NCBI GenBank assembly: GCA_937959285.1
Contig: CALGAR010000064.1
Coordinates: 62,001-126,000 of the forward strand
Length of the DNA stretch: 64,000 nt
DNA from: an uncultured Bryobacterales bacterium
GTDB lineage: Bacteria; Acidobacteriota; Terriglobia; Bryobacterales; Bryobacteraceae
Direction: 5' to 3'
The notes under the pieces are model-generated. The model ran no database searches. It was not told the origin of the DNA and saw nothing but the letters and a program-made list of their open reading frames with translations. A program made the translations under genes and the position numbers. Shown here one piece after another: positions 50,758 through 60,136 of this stretch. The first letter of the stretch is position 1; the number at the start of each line of letters is the position of its first letter.

Positions 50758-51540
50758 TCACTGCACCGGCGGGAGCGGAGGAGCCGTGGAGCCTCCCAGG
50801 TTTGCGTACGTGTCTTTCACCTTCACTACGGTCTGTCCCTTGAAAGTGACGAAAGTGATCTTGCCAGGGGGCTGTCCGTAAATCCAGTCTTCGTAGTCCA
50901 GGCCGTCTCGAGACTCGCGGATCTTGTCCCGCGGCCGTCCAACCGCCAGGATGACCTGCTCGCGGTCCATGCCTTCGACGACCTTTTTCTGTTTGATCGC
51001 CTCCTGAATCGGCGCAGGGAGGGTTTCAATGTAAAGCTCGGTGGCGGTTCGCTGCTCAAAGTCCAGAATCGGCTTCAGAAGCTTCTTAATCTCGGAAGCC
51101 GGAACAGCGGGCACATGGTCCGGGAACACCAGGGCAATGGAAGTTCCGGTGGCGCGTGGTCCGTCGTTGCGTGAGACCGGCGTCGTCCGTGTGCCCATGC
51201 CGACCTCAATCCGCTCATACCACTTCTTCTTGAGCTTGAGGCCTCCGTCCAGCTCAAAGACGATCTTCTTGTCGTCGATGTCGACTTTGGTCACTTGAAC
51301 CATGTCGCCGACTCGCGCCGCCGGGCCAAATTCTCTACCCGCTTCGTTCCACGCCGCCTTATCCCACTCGCCGGTGCTCTTAAATTCGAGAGGCTTCTTG
51401 GACCGGGGGAGGACGATTTTGGCGGTCGCGTATTCCGCGCTCAGCCCGCGAATGAGCTCGATGCGCTCCTCGTCGGTAAGTTTCTTGCTTCCACCCCAGA
51501 GCAGGACGGCTGCGCACAGTGTCAGGACAACGAGACGCAT
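50758..51540 (-). CDS. Secreted hypothetical protein with BamE/SmpA-like C-terminus
   Basis: The 260-residue protein has a short N-terminal hydrophobic leader (MRLVVLTLCAAVLLWGG). The first half has no recognised motif. The end (~185-250) reads KVVEGMDREQVILAVGRPRDKIRESRDGLDYEDWIYGQPPGKITFVTFKGQTVVKVKD, the strand pattern of SmpA/OmlA (BamE) domains. Its ATG directly follows the protease gene's TGA, with AGGAGG inside the end of that gene. It is probably envelope-located. Confidence 0.75.
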   Translation of the reverse strand: MRLVVLTLCAAVLLWGGSKKLTDEERIELIRGLSAEYATAKIVLPRSKKPLEFKSTGEWDKAAWNEAGREFGPAARVGDMVQVTKVDIDDKKIVFELDGGLKLKKKWYERIEVGMGTRTTPVSRNDGPRATGTSIALVFPDHVPAVPASEIKKLLKPILDFEQRTATELYIETLPAPIQEAIKQKKVVEGMDREQVILAVGRPRDKIRESRDGLDYEDWIYGQPPGKITFVTFKGQTVVKVKDTYANLGGSTAPPLPPVQ

Positions 51541-52392
51541 TCAGTCCTCCTGAAGACTGGGGACGAGGTAGGCTGGCTGACGTTCAATCGGCGCCTTGTG
51601 GAGGTAAAGGAACAGCAAAGCGACGATGGGGAGGGTAAGAAGACTGGCTTCGGGACCATATTCACCACCGCTCCAGAGCTCACCGATGTTCCAGTGCATG
51701 GCGTAGCCCGTCACTCCCATTGTAAACCCGCTCAACTTGACCCCGAAGAACGGAAATGTCCAGTTCCAGCCGAAGTGCAGGCCGATTGCGAGCCACAGGT
51801 CGCCCGACCGCAGAAAGGCGTACCCCAGCAAGATGCCCCAAGCCGTTGTGTTGATAAACCCTAGGAGGGAGAAGTTGAGATTGGCCCCATGGGCGAGTCC
51901 GAAGATCACCCCGACCGGGAGAATCGTTGCAAAGGGGCCGAGGTAGTTCATGAGCACCTGGAACCCGTAGCCTCGAAACAGCATCTCCTCTCCCACGGCG
52001 GCGAAGAGCAGAACCAGGCTGACAAAGAACATGGCGCCGAGGCCGGAGGCAGCATTCGCATCCGGCTTCAGCTCTGAAACGCCGGCGAGCAGAGGCGGCA
52101 GTACCGCCAGCAGGGCTGCTCCAATCCCTCCCGCAACCCCGTAGGCGAGATGCCGCACAGAGGGAGGGCCCCAGCCAAGGCCGATATCGGAAAGGTTGCC
52201 GCGCTCGTAGATCCGCAGCACGATAGCGTTGGCGACAGCGGCAGCGGAAAAGGTGCCTAGCGCAGCGGCAATGAAATAGCCTCCGATCGGAAGCAAGAGA
52301 GGCGGAAAGAACGCAAGCCCGGCAATCTCCAGAAACGCAAAAATCAGGATGCGTAAGAGGACGCCCGCCTTTGTTCTCCCGGCGGCCACCAC
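51541..52392 (-). CDS. CPBP-family intramembrane metalloprotease
   Basis: The 283-residue polytopic membrane protein has the CPBP/CAAX-protease-like motifs Glu135-Glu136-x3-Arg140 (GEEMLFRGY), FGLAHG (His168) and Asn181 (GFINTTAWG). Family members include bacteriocin-immunity and CAAX prenyl-protease proteins. The target here is unknown. The GTG start follows the GHMP kinase stop directly, so the three genes from 53421 to 50758 form one operon. Confidence 0.88.
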   Translation of the reverse strand: MVAAGRTKAGVLLRILIFAFLEIAGLAFFPPLLLPIGGYFIAAALGTFSAAAVANAIVLRIYERGNLSDIGLGWGPPSVRHLAYGVAGGIGAALLAVLPPLLAGVSELKPDANAASGLGAMFFVSLVLLFAAVGEEMLFRGYGFQVLMNYLGPFATILPVGVIFGLAHGANLNFSLLGFINTTAWGILLGYAFLRSGDLWLAIGLHFGWNWTFPFFGVKLSGFTMGVTGYAMHWNIGELWSGGEYGPEASLLTLPIVALLFLYLHKAPIERQPAYLVPSLQED

Positions 52393-53421
52393 CTACCTCG
52401 TCCGTTTTGCGCCGTCCGGAAGCACTTTCACTCGCACTCCATGGGGCGCTACCTTAACGTCGAGCACTTCCGCCCCTTCAGCGGCAATCAGCGACGATAC
52501 CCGTTCCTTCGCGCCCGGCTCAACAAGGAAGAAAACACACCCGCCGCCGCCGGCGCCGCAGACCTTCGCTCCTTTTGCGCCGGCGCGCCGGGTGACTTCC
52601 ACTAACCGGTCGATGAGCGGCGTGGTGATCCCGGGCGCATTCTTCTTGCGGTGAGACCACTCTTCACGAAGCAGGCGGCCGACCTCGGCCCAATCCTTCT
52701 TCTCAATTGCCTCTTTCATCCCGTAGGCGATCGAAGCGATCCGCTCAAAGTTTCGATGAACGCCCGTATCGCCATCGATGTAGGCCTTCGTGACCTCCCA
52801 ATTGTTGATTCCGGAGTTGCGCGGCTCACCCGTATACGCAAGGACGATCCGCTGGTTCAAGTCATCGAGATCCACGTCGATCGCCCGGCGGTGAAGGCCG
52901 TCCGGCCGCAGCTCGATCACGCTGACTCCGCCGTACATCGCAGGATAGTAATCCTGGCAGCCGGTCGGGACGCGAATGATCTGAGACTCCACGTTCTGGG
53001 CGATCTCACGGATCTTCTCGATCGAGTAGCGCCGTTCGGTGAGACGGTTCAGCGCACTGCACAGAGAGATGATCAGGGACGACGATCCGGAGATCCCGGC
53101 TCCGGCAGGAGCTTCGGAATGAGTCTCCACCTCTAAGCCGGTCTCAGGACGGAAGAACTTCAAGACCCAGGCAGGCAGCGGCAGCTTGTGCTTCCTGGCG
53201 GCGCATAACGCGTCGAAGTTCTCGTATTCCTCCTGCAGGCCAAGGTCCCGGGAGCGCAGGATGATCCGGCAGTCCTTCCGGGTTTGCAGCACGCAGCTCG
53301 TGTATCGGTCGACGGCAAAATTAACAGTGACAGAGTTTTTGTGATACAGGTACAGCGGCCAGATATCAAGCGTGCCGCCCGCAAGATCCACCCGGCAAGC
53401 GGCTCTGGAAGTGATTTTCAT
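52393..53421 (-). CDS. GHMP-family sugar kinase (heptose kinase/galactokinase-like)
   Basis: The 342-residue protein begins ITSRAACRVDLAGGTLDIWPLYLYHKNSVTVN (sugar-binding strand), has the ATP loop APAGAGISGSSSLIISL, and the third GHMP motif KVCGAGGGGCVFFLVE. This sits near the D-glycero-D-manno-heptose 7-phosphate kinase (HddA)/fucokinase group. That would fit LPS heptose synthesis, but the substrate is unproven. It is the first gene of a three-gene operon with the CPBP protease and BamE-like proteins. Confidence 0.85.
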   Translation of the reverse strand: MKITSRAACRVDLAGGTLDIWPLYLYHKNSVTVNFAVDRYTSCVLQTRKDCRIILRSRDLGLQEEYENFDALCAARKHKLPLPAWVLKFFRPETGLEVETHSEAPAGAGISGSSSLIISLCSALNRLTERRYSIEKIREIAQNVESQIIRVPTGCQDYYPAMYGGVSVIELRPDGLHRRAIDVDLDDLNQRIVLAYTGEPRNSGINNWEVTKAYIDGDTGVHRNFERIASIAYGMKEAIEKKDWAEVGRLLREEWSHRKKNAPGITTPLIDRLVEVTRRAGAKGAKVCGAGGGGCVFFLVEPGAKERVSSLIAAEGAEVLDVKVAPHGVRVKVLPDGAKRTR

Positions 53422-53617
53422 AGCGGAAGCAAAGGAATACTATATCGCGCACGGCAGCCGGAATCCTACTCGCAGGCATACTAGTTCCGCCGTACGGGTA
53501 CCCCGCAGACGGGCAGCCAGGCGCGGGACAAAATTAGACACCCTAATAGTTCTAGGGCAAAATGGTAAGGCTGGGAAGTACTAACGATCAGGGCGTAAGG
53601 GGCCGATAGAGAGGCAT

Positions 53618-53983
53618 ATGCAAGATCGGCGAATCGAACCGAGGATGCTGTGTGCGGATCTAGTCGAGGTGCAGTGGAGGGATAAGAATGGCAAGCTCCG
53701 CAGGGCTATCGCAAATCTCGAAGACATTTCTCTGTCTGGAGCATGCGTTCAATTGGAGGTAGCCATCCCTCTGAACACCACTCTGCGCATCGTCCATGGA
53801 AAGGGTGCGCTGCACGGCCAGGTTCGCTATTGCGTCTACCGGGAAATCGGTTACTTCCTGGGAATCGAGTTCGACCCTGACTGTAAGTGGTCCCAAAGCA
53901 ACTTCCGTCCCCAGCACCTGCTGGATCCCCGTAAGCTGGTTGCTCGAACCCAGCAACAAGCGAGCGATCAGCACACAGCCTGA
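53618..53983 (+). CDS. Single-domain PilZ protein
   Basis: The 121-residue protein shows the c-di-GMP-binding PilZ signature. An arginine motif (QDRRIEPR) lies at the N-terminus and Asp36-x-Ser-x-x-Gly41 (EDISLSG) follows, then GQVRYCVYREIGYFLGIEFDPD. Binding of c-di-GMP would alter its interaction with a partner. No diguanylate cyclase or motility gene lies nearby. The 196 bases upstream contain a small inverted repeat CCCTA/TAGGG (53541-53556). Confidence 0.85.
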   Translation: MQDRRIEPRMLCADLVEVQWRDKNGKLRRAIANLEDISLSGACVQLEVAIPLNTTLRIVHGKGALHGQVRYCVYREIGYFLGIEFDPDCKWSQSNFRPQHLLDPRKLVARTQQQASDQHTA

Positions 53984-54023
53984 CAGCGCAGCCTTTGGCC
54001 GGCTGGGGCTGGCACGGCGCCCC

Positions 54024-54995
54024 TCAGTAATTCAGGAGCCACCGCGCCTTTTCGACAATCTTCGCCGCATTGGGGAGGAACGCCTCCTCAAGCGGCGGGC
54101 TGTAGGGAACCGGGACATCCGGGGCAGCGATTCGAACCACGGGGCCATCCAGCGAATCAAAAGCCTTTTCCGTGATCCTTGCCGCGATTTCCGCTCCAAC
54201 TCCGCCGGTTAGCGTGGCTTCATGAAGGACGATGACCTTGGAGGTCTTCCTGACGCTCTCGAGGATCGTTTCCTCGTCGATCGGCAGGACCGTCCTGAGG
54301 TCTACAATCTCGACCGAAATTCCCTCCCCTGCCAACTGATTGGCTGCCTCGTCCGCCTCATAGACCATCGCCCCGTAGGTAATGATGGACAAGTCCGAGC
54401 CTTCTCTGAAGACGCGCGCCTTCCCAATCGGTACTGTATAGTCGCCTTTGGGAATCTCTTCCTTGATCCGGCGGTAAAGGGCTTTGTGCTCGAAGAAAAT
54501 GCACGGATCGTCGTCACGAATCGCTGCTTTAATCAGTCCCTTGGCGTCATAGGCCGTTGCCGGACAGATCACCTTGAGGCCGGGTGTGTGAACGAACCAG
54601 GCCTCCGGGTTTTGCGAATGGAAGGGCCCGCCATGAATGCCGCCGCCCGACGGGGCACGTACCACAATCGGGACCGGAGCGTTCCAGCGATAACGGCACT
54701 TTGCCGCGAAGTTCACAATCTGGTCGAAGGCGCAGCTAATGAAATCTGCGAACTGAATTTCAGCCACGGGACGCAAGCCGTTGAAGCTCGCTCCGATCGC
54801 GGCGCCGACGATCGCCGATTCGGAGATCGGTGTGTCAACAACACGGCGCTCACCGAACCGCTCCAGCATGCCCGCCGTAATTTTGAAGGCTCCGCCGTAG
54901 ACGCCGATGTCTTCTCCGAGCAGGAAGACGTTCTCATCCCGCTCCATCTCCTCCCAGATTCCTTCACGAATCGCTTCAAGGTAGGTCGTCGGCAT
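54024..54995 (-). CDS. 2-oxoacid dehydrogenase E1 component, beta subunit
   Basis: The 323-residue protein starts at the ATG at 54995, two bases after the alpha-subunit stop; the longer open frame above it is a shadow of the alpha gene. It matches PdhB/BkdA2: EAIREGIWEEMERDENVFLLGEDIGVYGGAFKITAG, DTPISESAIVGAAIGASFNGLRPVAEIQFADF, APSGGGIHGGPFHSQNPEAWFVHTPGLKVI. With E1 alpha it decarboxylates pyruvate or a branched-chain 2-oxoacid using TPP. No E2 or E3 gene is in the window. Confidence 0.9.
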   Translation of the reverse strand: MPTTYLEAIREGIWEEMERDENVFLLGEDIGVYGGAFKITAGMLERFGERRVVDTPISESAIVGAAIGASFNGLRPVAEIQFADFISCAFDQIVNFAAKCRYRWNAPVPIVVRAPSGGGIHGGPFHSQNPEAWFVHTPGLKVICPATAYDAKGLIKAAIRDDDPCIFFEHKALYRRIKEEIPKGDYTVPIGKARVFREGSDLSIITYGAMVYEADEAANQLAGEGISVEIVDLRTVLPIDEETILESVRKTSKVIVLHEATLTGGVGAEIAARITEKAFDSLDGPVVRIAAPDVPVPYSPPLEEAFLPNAAKIVEKARWLLNY

Positions 54996-54997
54996 GG

Positions 54998-56014
54998 TTA
55001 CTCCGCGTAGACGCCTTGCGTAAGAGTAGCAGGATCGGGGTAAGGGCTCTTTTCCGCCCACTCGATCGCCGCATCCACTTCCGCCCGGATGCCGGCGTTC
55101 ATCTCGTCGATCGTGGAACGGTCCGCCCAGCCGCGTTCGAGCATCAACGTTTCCAGCCGGCGGATCGGGTCCTTCGCTTCCCACTCCTTCCAAAGGTGCG
55201 CCGGAACATAGCTTGCTGAGTCGTGCGCAGAGTGCCCTGTCATGCGGAAAGTCTTGCACTCGATCATGTACGGACCGAAGCCGCGGCGGGCGTGTTCGGC
55301 CGCACGCAGCGCCGCATGATAGACAGCGAACACATCGTTGCCGTCGACAATCTCCGCCGGAATACCGTAGCCCGGCCCGCGATCCGCTACATTCGCGCAG
55401 GCCATCTGCTTCTCGAGCGGGGTTGAGTAGGCGTATTGATTGTTGTTGCAGATCAGGACCAGCGGAAGCCTTTGCACGGCTGCCAGATTGATGCCCTCGT
55501 GCCAGTCGCCTCTGCTCGTCGCCCCGTCGCCGAAGAACACGAAGGCAATGTCCTTCGTGCCCTTGTACTTCAAGGCAAAGGCCGATCCGGCTGCAACGGG
55601 AATCGAGGCGGCCATTGCGCTGATGATGGCGACAATCTTCAGGTTGAGGTCGCCCATGTGCATGTTGCCGTCGCGTCCCTTTGTGAGGCCGCCGACGCGT
55701 CCCATGTACTGTGCGAATACCTGCCGGGGGTGAACTCCGCGAATGAAATAGAGTCCGAGATCCCGGTGACATGGATAGAGCATGTCATCGGGTTTCGCGG
55801 CCATGCCAGCACCGACACAAATGGCCTCCTGCCCGCGGCCGACGTAGACGCCTCCGAGAATCTTGCCCTGTCGGTACAGCTTGCGCTCGATGCGATCTTC
55901 TACCTCACGCATCAGCGACATGTGGTAGAGAAAACGACGCGCAAGCTCAGCTTGTTCCGAGCTGTCTGCGGCTTCCTGGAGGGTGATGGATGTTGCTCGA
56001 TTTACGGCTGCCAT
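54998..56014 (-). CDS. 2-oxoacid dehydrogenase E1 component, alpha subunit
   Basis: The 338-residue protein has the TPP-binding motif VFFGDGATSRGDWHEGINLAAVQRLPLVLICNNNQYAYSTP (GDG...NN) and the phosphorylation-loop region MTGHSAHDSASYVP, as in E1 alpha of pyruvate/branched-chain dehydrogenase. HRDLGLYFIRGV and GRDGNMHMGD are also typical. It is the first gene of an alpha-beta pair. The ATG at 56014 begins MAAVNRATSITLQEA. Confidence 0.9.
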   Translation of the reverse strand: MAAVNRATSITLQEAADSSEQAELARRFLYHMSLMREVEDRIERKLYRQGKILGGVYVGRGQEAICVGAGMAAKPDDMLYPCHRDLGLYFIRGVHPRQVFAQYMGRVGGLTKGRDGNMHMGDLNLKIVAIISAMAASIPVAAGSAFALKYKGTKDIAFVFFGDGATSRGDWHEGINLAAVQRLPLVLICNNNQYAYSTPLEKQMACANVADRGPGYGIPAEIVDGNDVFAVYHAALRAAEHARRGFGPYMIECKTFRMTGHSAHDSASYVPAHLWKEWEAKDPIRRLETLMLERGWADRSTIDEMNAGIRAEVDAAIEWAEKSPYPDPATLTQGVYAE

Positions 56015-56157
56015 GTCGAAGTACTCCGCGGACGCCAGTCCAAAGGACTTAGTATAGCCTTTTCAAGCGATCCGTCTTACAACCAGTCTTGCAGGACGCA
56101 GAATGAGCGGGGGTTTTGAGTAGCCGGAGCCGGGTCTGGCTCCGGCCGCAACGACGC

Positions 56158-57429
56158 TCAGATGAATTTGTATTGACCGGGCACCGGCAAGGGCGGGACT
56201 TCCATCTTGAGATCGTAGTCGAAAGCCTTTGGCATCAGGTCCAGTTTGGAATTCATGATCATGTCCCACGTCACTTCGATCCCCGAATAGGCGGATTCGC
56301 GGGCCATGATGCACGTCATCGTGCTTTCGGCCACCGCCATGGCGTGATTGATGTAGGGGCCGTCGCCGCGAATGCTGTTGACCAGCGCAGTATGTTCCGC
56401 AACATACGGATTCGCTTTCCGTTCGCCCATGTCGTGCACGTTGCTTCGCCCCTTGGTGCCGACAACCAGCTCACTGACGTTGTTGTGGAGCCCGCGCGGG
56501 AACTGGCGGCAGTAGCTGGACAGGCGCACGCCATTCGGATACTCAAAGTCGGCCGCAATGTGATCGTAGATGTTCCCGTGCACCTCGTCGCGGGGACGCC
56601 AGACAGCTCCGCCGGTCGCGACGACCTTCACGGGGTGAGTCCCCATGACCCAGTTGATGACATCGATGTTGTGCAGGTGCTGCTCTACAATCTGGTCGCC
56701 GCAAATCCAGACGTAGGAGTACCAGTTGCGGTGCTGCCAGGTCATGTCGCCCCACTTCGGGTCGCGTCCCTTGGGCTGCTGGATGACCGGCGTGCCGACC
56801 CAATAGGCATAAGCGGCTACGATGTCGCCGATTGCTCCCTCCTGGATCTTGCGCACGGTCTCCATGTAGTCCGCGGAAAAGCGCCGCTGGGCGCCCGAAA
56901 CGACGGTCAGCTTCAGCTCTTCGGACTTCTTGGCGGCCGCCATAAACCGCCGCACATTCACGGGATCCGTTCCAAACGGCTTCTCGCAGAAGACATGCTT
57001 CTTCGCCTCGACCGCCGCTTCAAAATGCATCGGACGATATCCCGGCGGCGTCGTGAGCATCACGATATCGATATCGGAGTTAATGACCTTCTTATAGGCG
57101 TCGAAGCCGATGAATTTATGCTCGGGGGAAATCTTGACGCGCTGCCACACCGCGGGATGCCTTTCGCGGATCCAATTCAGGTTCGACTCGAGCTTGTCCT
57201 CAAAGATATCGCCGGCAGCGACTACCTCGACATTCTCCGAGCCATTGATCAGATCAACGATGGCCTGGCGGCCTCGACCGCCAACTCCAACGATTCCCGC
57301 TTTCAGCTTTTCCTTTCCCGCACCCCGAACTAACTCAGGCTTAATGATCGTAAATGCCGTTGCAGCGGCGCCGATGCCAGTCGAGCCCTTCAGAAAAGAG
57401 CGGCGTGAAGGAACTTCTTTCTTTTCCAT
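56158..57429 (-). CDS. Gfo/Idh/MocA-family oxidoreductase with Tat leader
   Basis: The 423-residue protein starts at the ATG at 57429: KKEVPSRRSFLKGSTGIGAAATAF, a textbook Tat signal (SRRSFLKG). The Rossmann fold reads LKAGIVGVGGRGRQAIVDLI, followed by AKKHVFCEKPFGTDPVNVR (EKP) and HNIDVINWVMGTHPVKVVATGG (His/Asp-rich catalytic helix). Sugar substrate unknown. An upstream open extension to 57534 is not credible. It is the second such exported oxidoreductase in the window. Confidence 0.86.
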   Translation of the reverse strand: MEKKEVPSRRSFLKGSTGIGAAATAFTIIKPELVRGAGKEKLKAGIVGVGGRGRQAIVDLINGSENVEVVAAGDIFEDKLESNLNWIRERHPAVWQRVKISPEHKFIGFDAYKKVINSDIDIVMLTTPPGYRPMHFEAAVEAKKHVFCEKPFGTDPVNVRRFMAAAKKSEELKLTVVSGAQRRFSADYMETVRKIQEGAIGDIVAAYAYWVGTPVIQQPKGRDPKWGDMTWQHRNWYSYVWICGDQIVEQHLHNIDVINWVMGTHPVKVVATGGAVWRPRDEVHGNIYDHIAADFEYPNGVRLSSYCRQFPRGLHNNVSELVVGTKGRSNVHDMGERKANPYVAEHTALVNSIRGDGPYINHAMAVAESTMTCIMARESAYSGIEVTWDMIMNSKLDLMPKAFDYDLKMEVPPLPVPGQYKFI

Positions 57430-57582
57430 AGCTGTGGCTACCTCGGCGGTATTGTATAACCTAATCGGAGCAGGCAGAAGCTCGGACAGCCGTTTGTGGC
57501 TTGCCGTACGGCCTGATCCGGTCCGGTGCAACAATAAGAGTGTACGACCGGCCGGTGAGTAGCATCGGCCCGGAGGAAAACC

Positions 57583-58485
57583 TTGGCAGCGATTGAGGGA
57601 GTTTATGTTGCCGCCATTACGCCTCGCCGCCCTGCCAACGGCGAGATTGATCTTGGGGCCACCCTGGATCTGATTGACTTCCTCGGCTCGTCAAAGGTGC
57701 AGGGGATTGTCCTTTTCGGGTCGACCGGCGAGTTCCTGCATTTCGAGGTCGAAGAGCGGCAGAGGCTGATTCCCCTTGCGGTGAAGCGAAGCCGGGTGCC
57801 CGTGATCGTCAATGTCTCTCACTCCACCCTTGACGGTTCCGTACGGCTTGCTCTGGCCGCTCGCAGAGCCGGGGCGGAAGCGGTCCTGCTGATGCCGCCC
57901 TATTTCTTCCGTTACGAGCAGGAAGAGATCAAACACTTCTATCGTGCATTCTCCCAGGAGCTCGACGGCTCGATCCCGATCCTGTTGTACAACATTCCGG
58001 AGTTTACGAATCCCCTGTCAGTCGAGACGGCGGTCGAGCTGCTGCTGTCTGGCGCGTTCGCTGGAATTAAAGATTCGAGCGGCAGATTCGAAGACTTCCG
58101 GCGGATACAATCCTGCACCTGCGGCCGCGGCCTCTCTTACCTGGTCGGCAATGACCTTATCTTCCCTGAGGCGCGGGCTGAAGGCGCAAGCGGGGTGGTG
58201 TCCGGAGTAGCCTGCGCCGCCCCCGAATTGATGCTGGCTCTCGACCGCGCCGTTGCCGCCAGCGACAGCAGAAAGGAGAGGCTGGCGCGGAGGCTGCAAG
58301 AATTCCTCTCCTGGATCGATTCCTTTCCTACACCCGTCGGCGTCAAAGAAGCAGTGGCGCTGCGCGGCATCAAGACCGGCCCGCACGCCACGCCGCCCAG
58401 CCCGGCGATGCAAAAGAAGCTATCTGAGTTTCGGGACTGGTTCCCCGGCTGGCTTGCCGAGGTGAAGAAGGATGCGGCGTTTTGA
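57583..58485 (+). CDS. DapA-like (dihydrodipicolinate synthase/NAL superfamily) aldolase
   Basis: The 300-residue protein has a TTG start with gaggaaaa upstream. It shows VLFGSTGEFLHF (GSTGE 46-50), VNVSHSTLDGSVRLA, LLYNIPEFTNP (Tyr136) and FAGIKDSSGRFEDF, where Lys163 is the Schiff-base lysine. Family members catalyse pyruvate aldol reactions in lysine or sugar-acid metabolism. The mutated-looking NVSHST loop and the location away from lysine genes suggest a catabolic member. The gene overlaps the esterase gene by 14 bases. Confidence 0.85.
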   Translation: MAAIEGVYVAAITPRRPANGEIDLGATLDLIDFLGSSKVQGIVLFGSTGEFLHFEVEERQRLIPLAVKRSRVPVIVNVSHSTLDGSVRLALAARRAGAEAVLLMPPYFFRYEQEEIKHFYRAFSQELDGSIPILLYNIPEFTNPLSVETAVELLLSGAFAGIKDSSGRFEDFRRIQSCTCGRGLSYLVGNDLIFPEARAEGASGVVSGVACAAPELMLALDRAVAASDSRKERLARRLQEFLSWIDSFPTPVGVKEAVALRGIKTGPHATPPSPAMQKKLSEFRDWFPGWLAEVKKDAAF

Positions 58486-60136
58486 ACTGCTCGTGCTACT
58501 GCTTGTGGCGCCGGTCCTGCCGGCGCAGAGGATTTCTTACGAAACCGGTCCGCAAGTCCGAACCTTCATCTCCGATGTCGACGGCTCAGCGCAGCCCTAC
58601 GCGCTTTACGTGCCTCCGGACTTTGATCCTGACAAGAAGTATCCGCTGGTCCTCAGCCTGCACGGGGCCTACTCAAACCACCGGCTGAATTTGAAGCGCG
58701 TGTTCGGGAAAGGAAGCCGCTTGCCGCTCACCGACTCCTCAGCTGGCGGTTTTCCAAAGTTTCCGAATGTTCCGTACCTCGTCGCGTCGCCTTTGGCTCG
58801 CGGCACGATGGGCTACCAAGGGATACCCGAAAAGGACGTCTACGATGTGCTTGAAGAGGTGAAGCGGCAGTTTCCGGTGGATGAGGATCGGATCTATCTG
58901 ACGGGCGAATCCATTGGCGGCGGCGGCGCGTTGTGGCTGGGGCTGACCCGTCCGGACATCTGGGCGGCGGTCGCCGCAGTCTGCCCCGCCAATCCGGAAG
59001 GCGTTGAAGAGCTGGCGCCCAACGCCCTCAACCTCCCAATCCACCTGTTTCACGGAGCCGCGGATCCTGCGGTTCCTGTAGAGACGTCACGGGCGTGGCA
59101 GAAGAGGCTGCTCGAAAACGGCGCCAAAGTGGAGTATGTCGAGTATCCGAACGTCCGGCACAACGCCTGGGACCTTGCATACAAGGATGCGTCCATCTTC
59201 GACTGGTTCGGACAACACCGGCGGCAGCGCTATCCCGATCATGTACGCTTCGTGACGCGCCGCCACAAGTACAACTCCGCCTACTGGATTCGAGTCGATG
59301 CGCTGCAGGGTGCGGATCTGGCTTCCGTGGACGCGTCCATCCCTGAAAACAACAGCGTCCGCATCGACACGAAACACGTTTACGGATTGACGCTCCGGCT
59401 GGCAGGTCATCCACGGATTTCGGCGAACCGCCCGCTTCGCATCACAGTCGACGGAACTTCGCTGCGCGTTCCCGCGCGGGGCGACATCTCACTGGTTCAT
59501 ACTGCGAAAGGCTGGCGGGTAGCCAGGCTCCCCGAGGACAGGAACACGAAACGTCCCGGGTCCGAGGGTCCGATCGGAGAGGCGCTAAATGCACGCCACA
59601 TCTACGTTTACGGTACCGCCGACTCTCCCGACGAAGAAGTTCTCGCGGCCCGCCGCGCTGTCGCCAAAGATGCCGCCGAATGGTCCACACCGAGCTTCAA
59701 AGCGTCTGTCTCCTTTCGTGTGCTTGCAGACAAAGACGTGACCGAAGAGGACCTCCGGACGTTGAATCTCATCCTGTTCGGCACGCGGGAGACGAACTCC
59801 CTCATCGCGCGGTTCTCAAGCCGCTTTCCAATGTCTCTTCATGCCGGCGCAGCGGATTACGGGCTCGTCTTCGTTGCGCCCATTGATGGGCGGCTTGTTG
59901 TCGTCAATTCGGGGCGGCCCTGGTGGACGGGCGGGGACAAAAGGCGGCCCGTCGCCTTGCGCTACTTCCCAATCCCCAACCGCCCGGCCTTTGTGGCTGC
60001 GACATTTCCCGATTACGTCGTCTTCAAGGGATCTCTGGAGAATATCGTCGCTGAGGGATACTTCGAAAGGGACTGGACTTTGCCCAAGGAACATGCGGAA
60101 AAGTTGAAGGCCACTGGGGCCATACAGATTCGATGA
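58472..60136 (+). CDS. Secreted alpha/beta-hydrolase (esterase/prolyl-oligopeptidase-like)
   Basis: The 554-residue protein has a signal peptide (MRRFELLVLLLVAPVLPAQ). The hydrolase domain (40-235) has YPLVLSLHGAYSN (oxyanion region), the nucleophile elbow TGESIGGGGA (Ser147), Asp198 in HGAADPAVP and His230 in NVRHNAWD. About 300 further residues of strand-rich sequence follow, with no recognised domain. It is probably an extracytoplasmic esterase. It overlaps the DapA-like gene by 14 bases and the decarboxylase by ATGA (60133-60136). Confidence 0.82.
   Translation: MRRFELLVLLLVAPVLPAQRISYETGPQVRTFISDVDGSAQPYALYVPPDFDPDKKYPLVLSLHGAYSNHRLNLKRVFGKGSRLPLTDSSAGGFPKFPNVPYLVASPLARGTMGYQGIPEKDVYDVLEEVKRQFPVDEDRIYLTGESIGGGGALWLGLTRPDIWAAVAAVCPANPEGVEELAPNALNLPIHLFHGAADPAVPVETSRAWQKRLLENGAKVEYVEYPNVRHNAWDLAYKDASIFDWFGQHRRQRYPDHVRFVTRRHKYNSAYWIRVDALQGADLASVDASIPENNSVRIDTKHVYGLTLRLAGHPRISANRPLRITVDGTSLRVPARGDISLVHTAKGWRVARLPEDRNTKRPGSEGPIGEALNARHIYVYGTADSPDEEVLAARRAVAKDAAEWSTPSFKASVSFRVLADKDVTEEDLRTLNLILFGTRETNSLIARFSSRFPMSLHAGAADYGLVFVAPIDGRLVVVNSGRPWWTGGDKRRPVALRYFPIPNRPAFVAATFPDYVVFKGSLENIVAEGYFERDWTLPKEHAEKLKATGAIQIR

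Noticed and set aside
54996..55772. A 582-residue version of the E1 beta gene extending to 55772.
   Set aside because: The extra N-terminal part is the E1 alpha gene read in the wrong frame; family similarity begins at the ATG at 54995.
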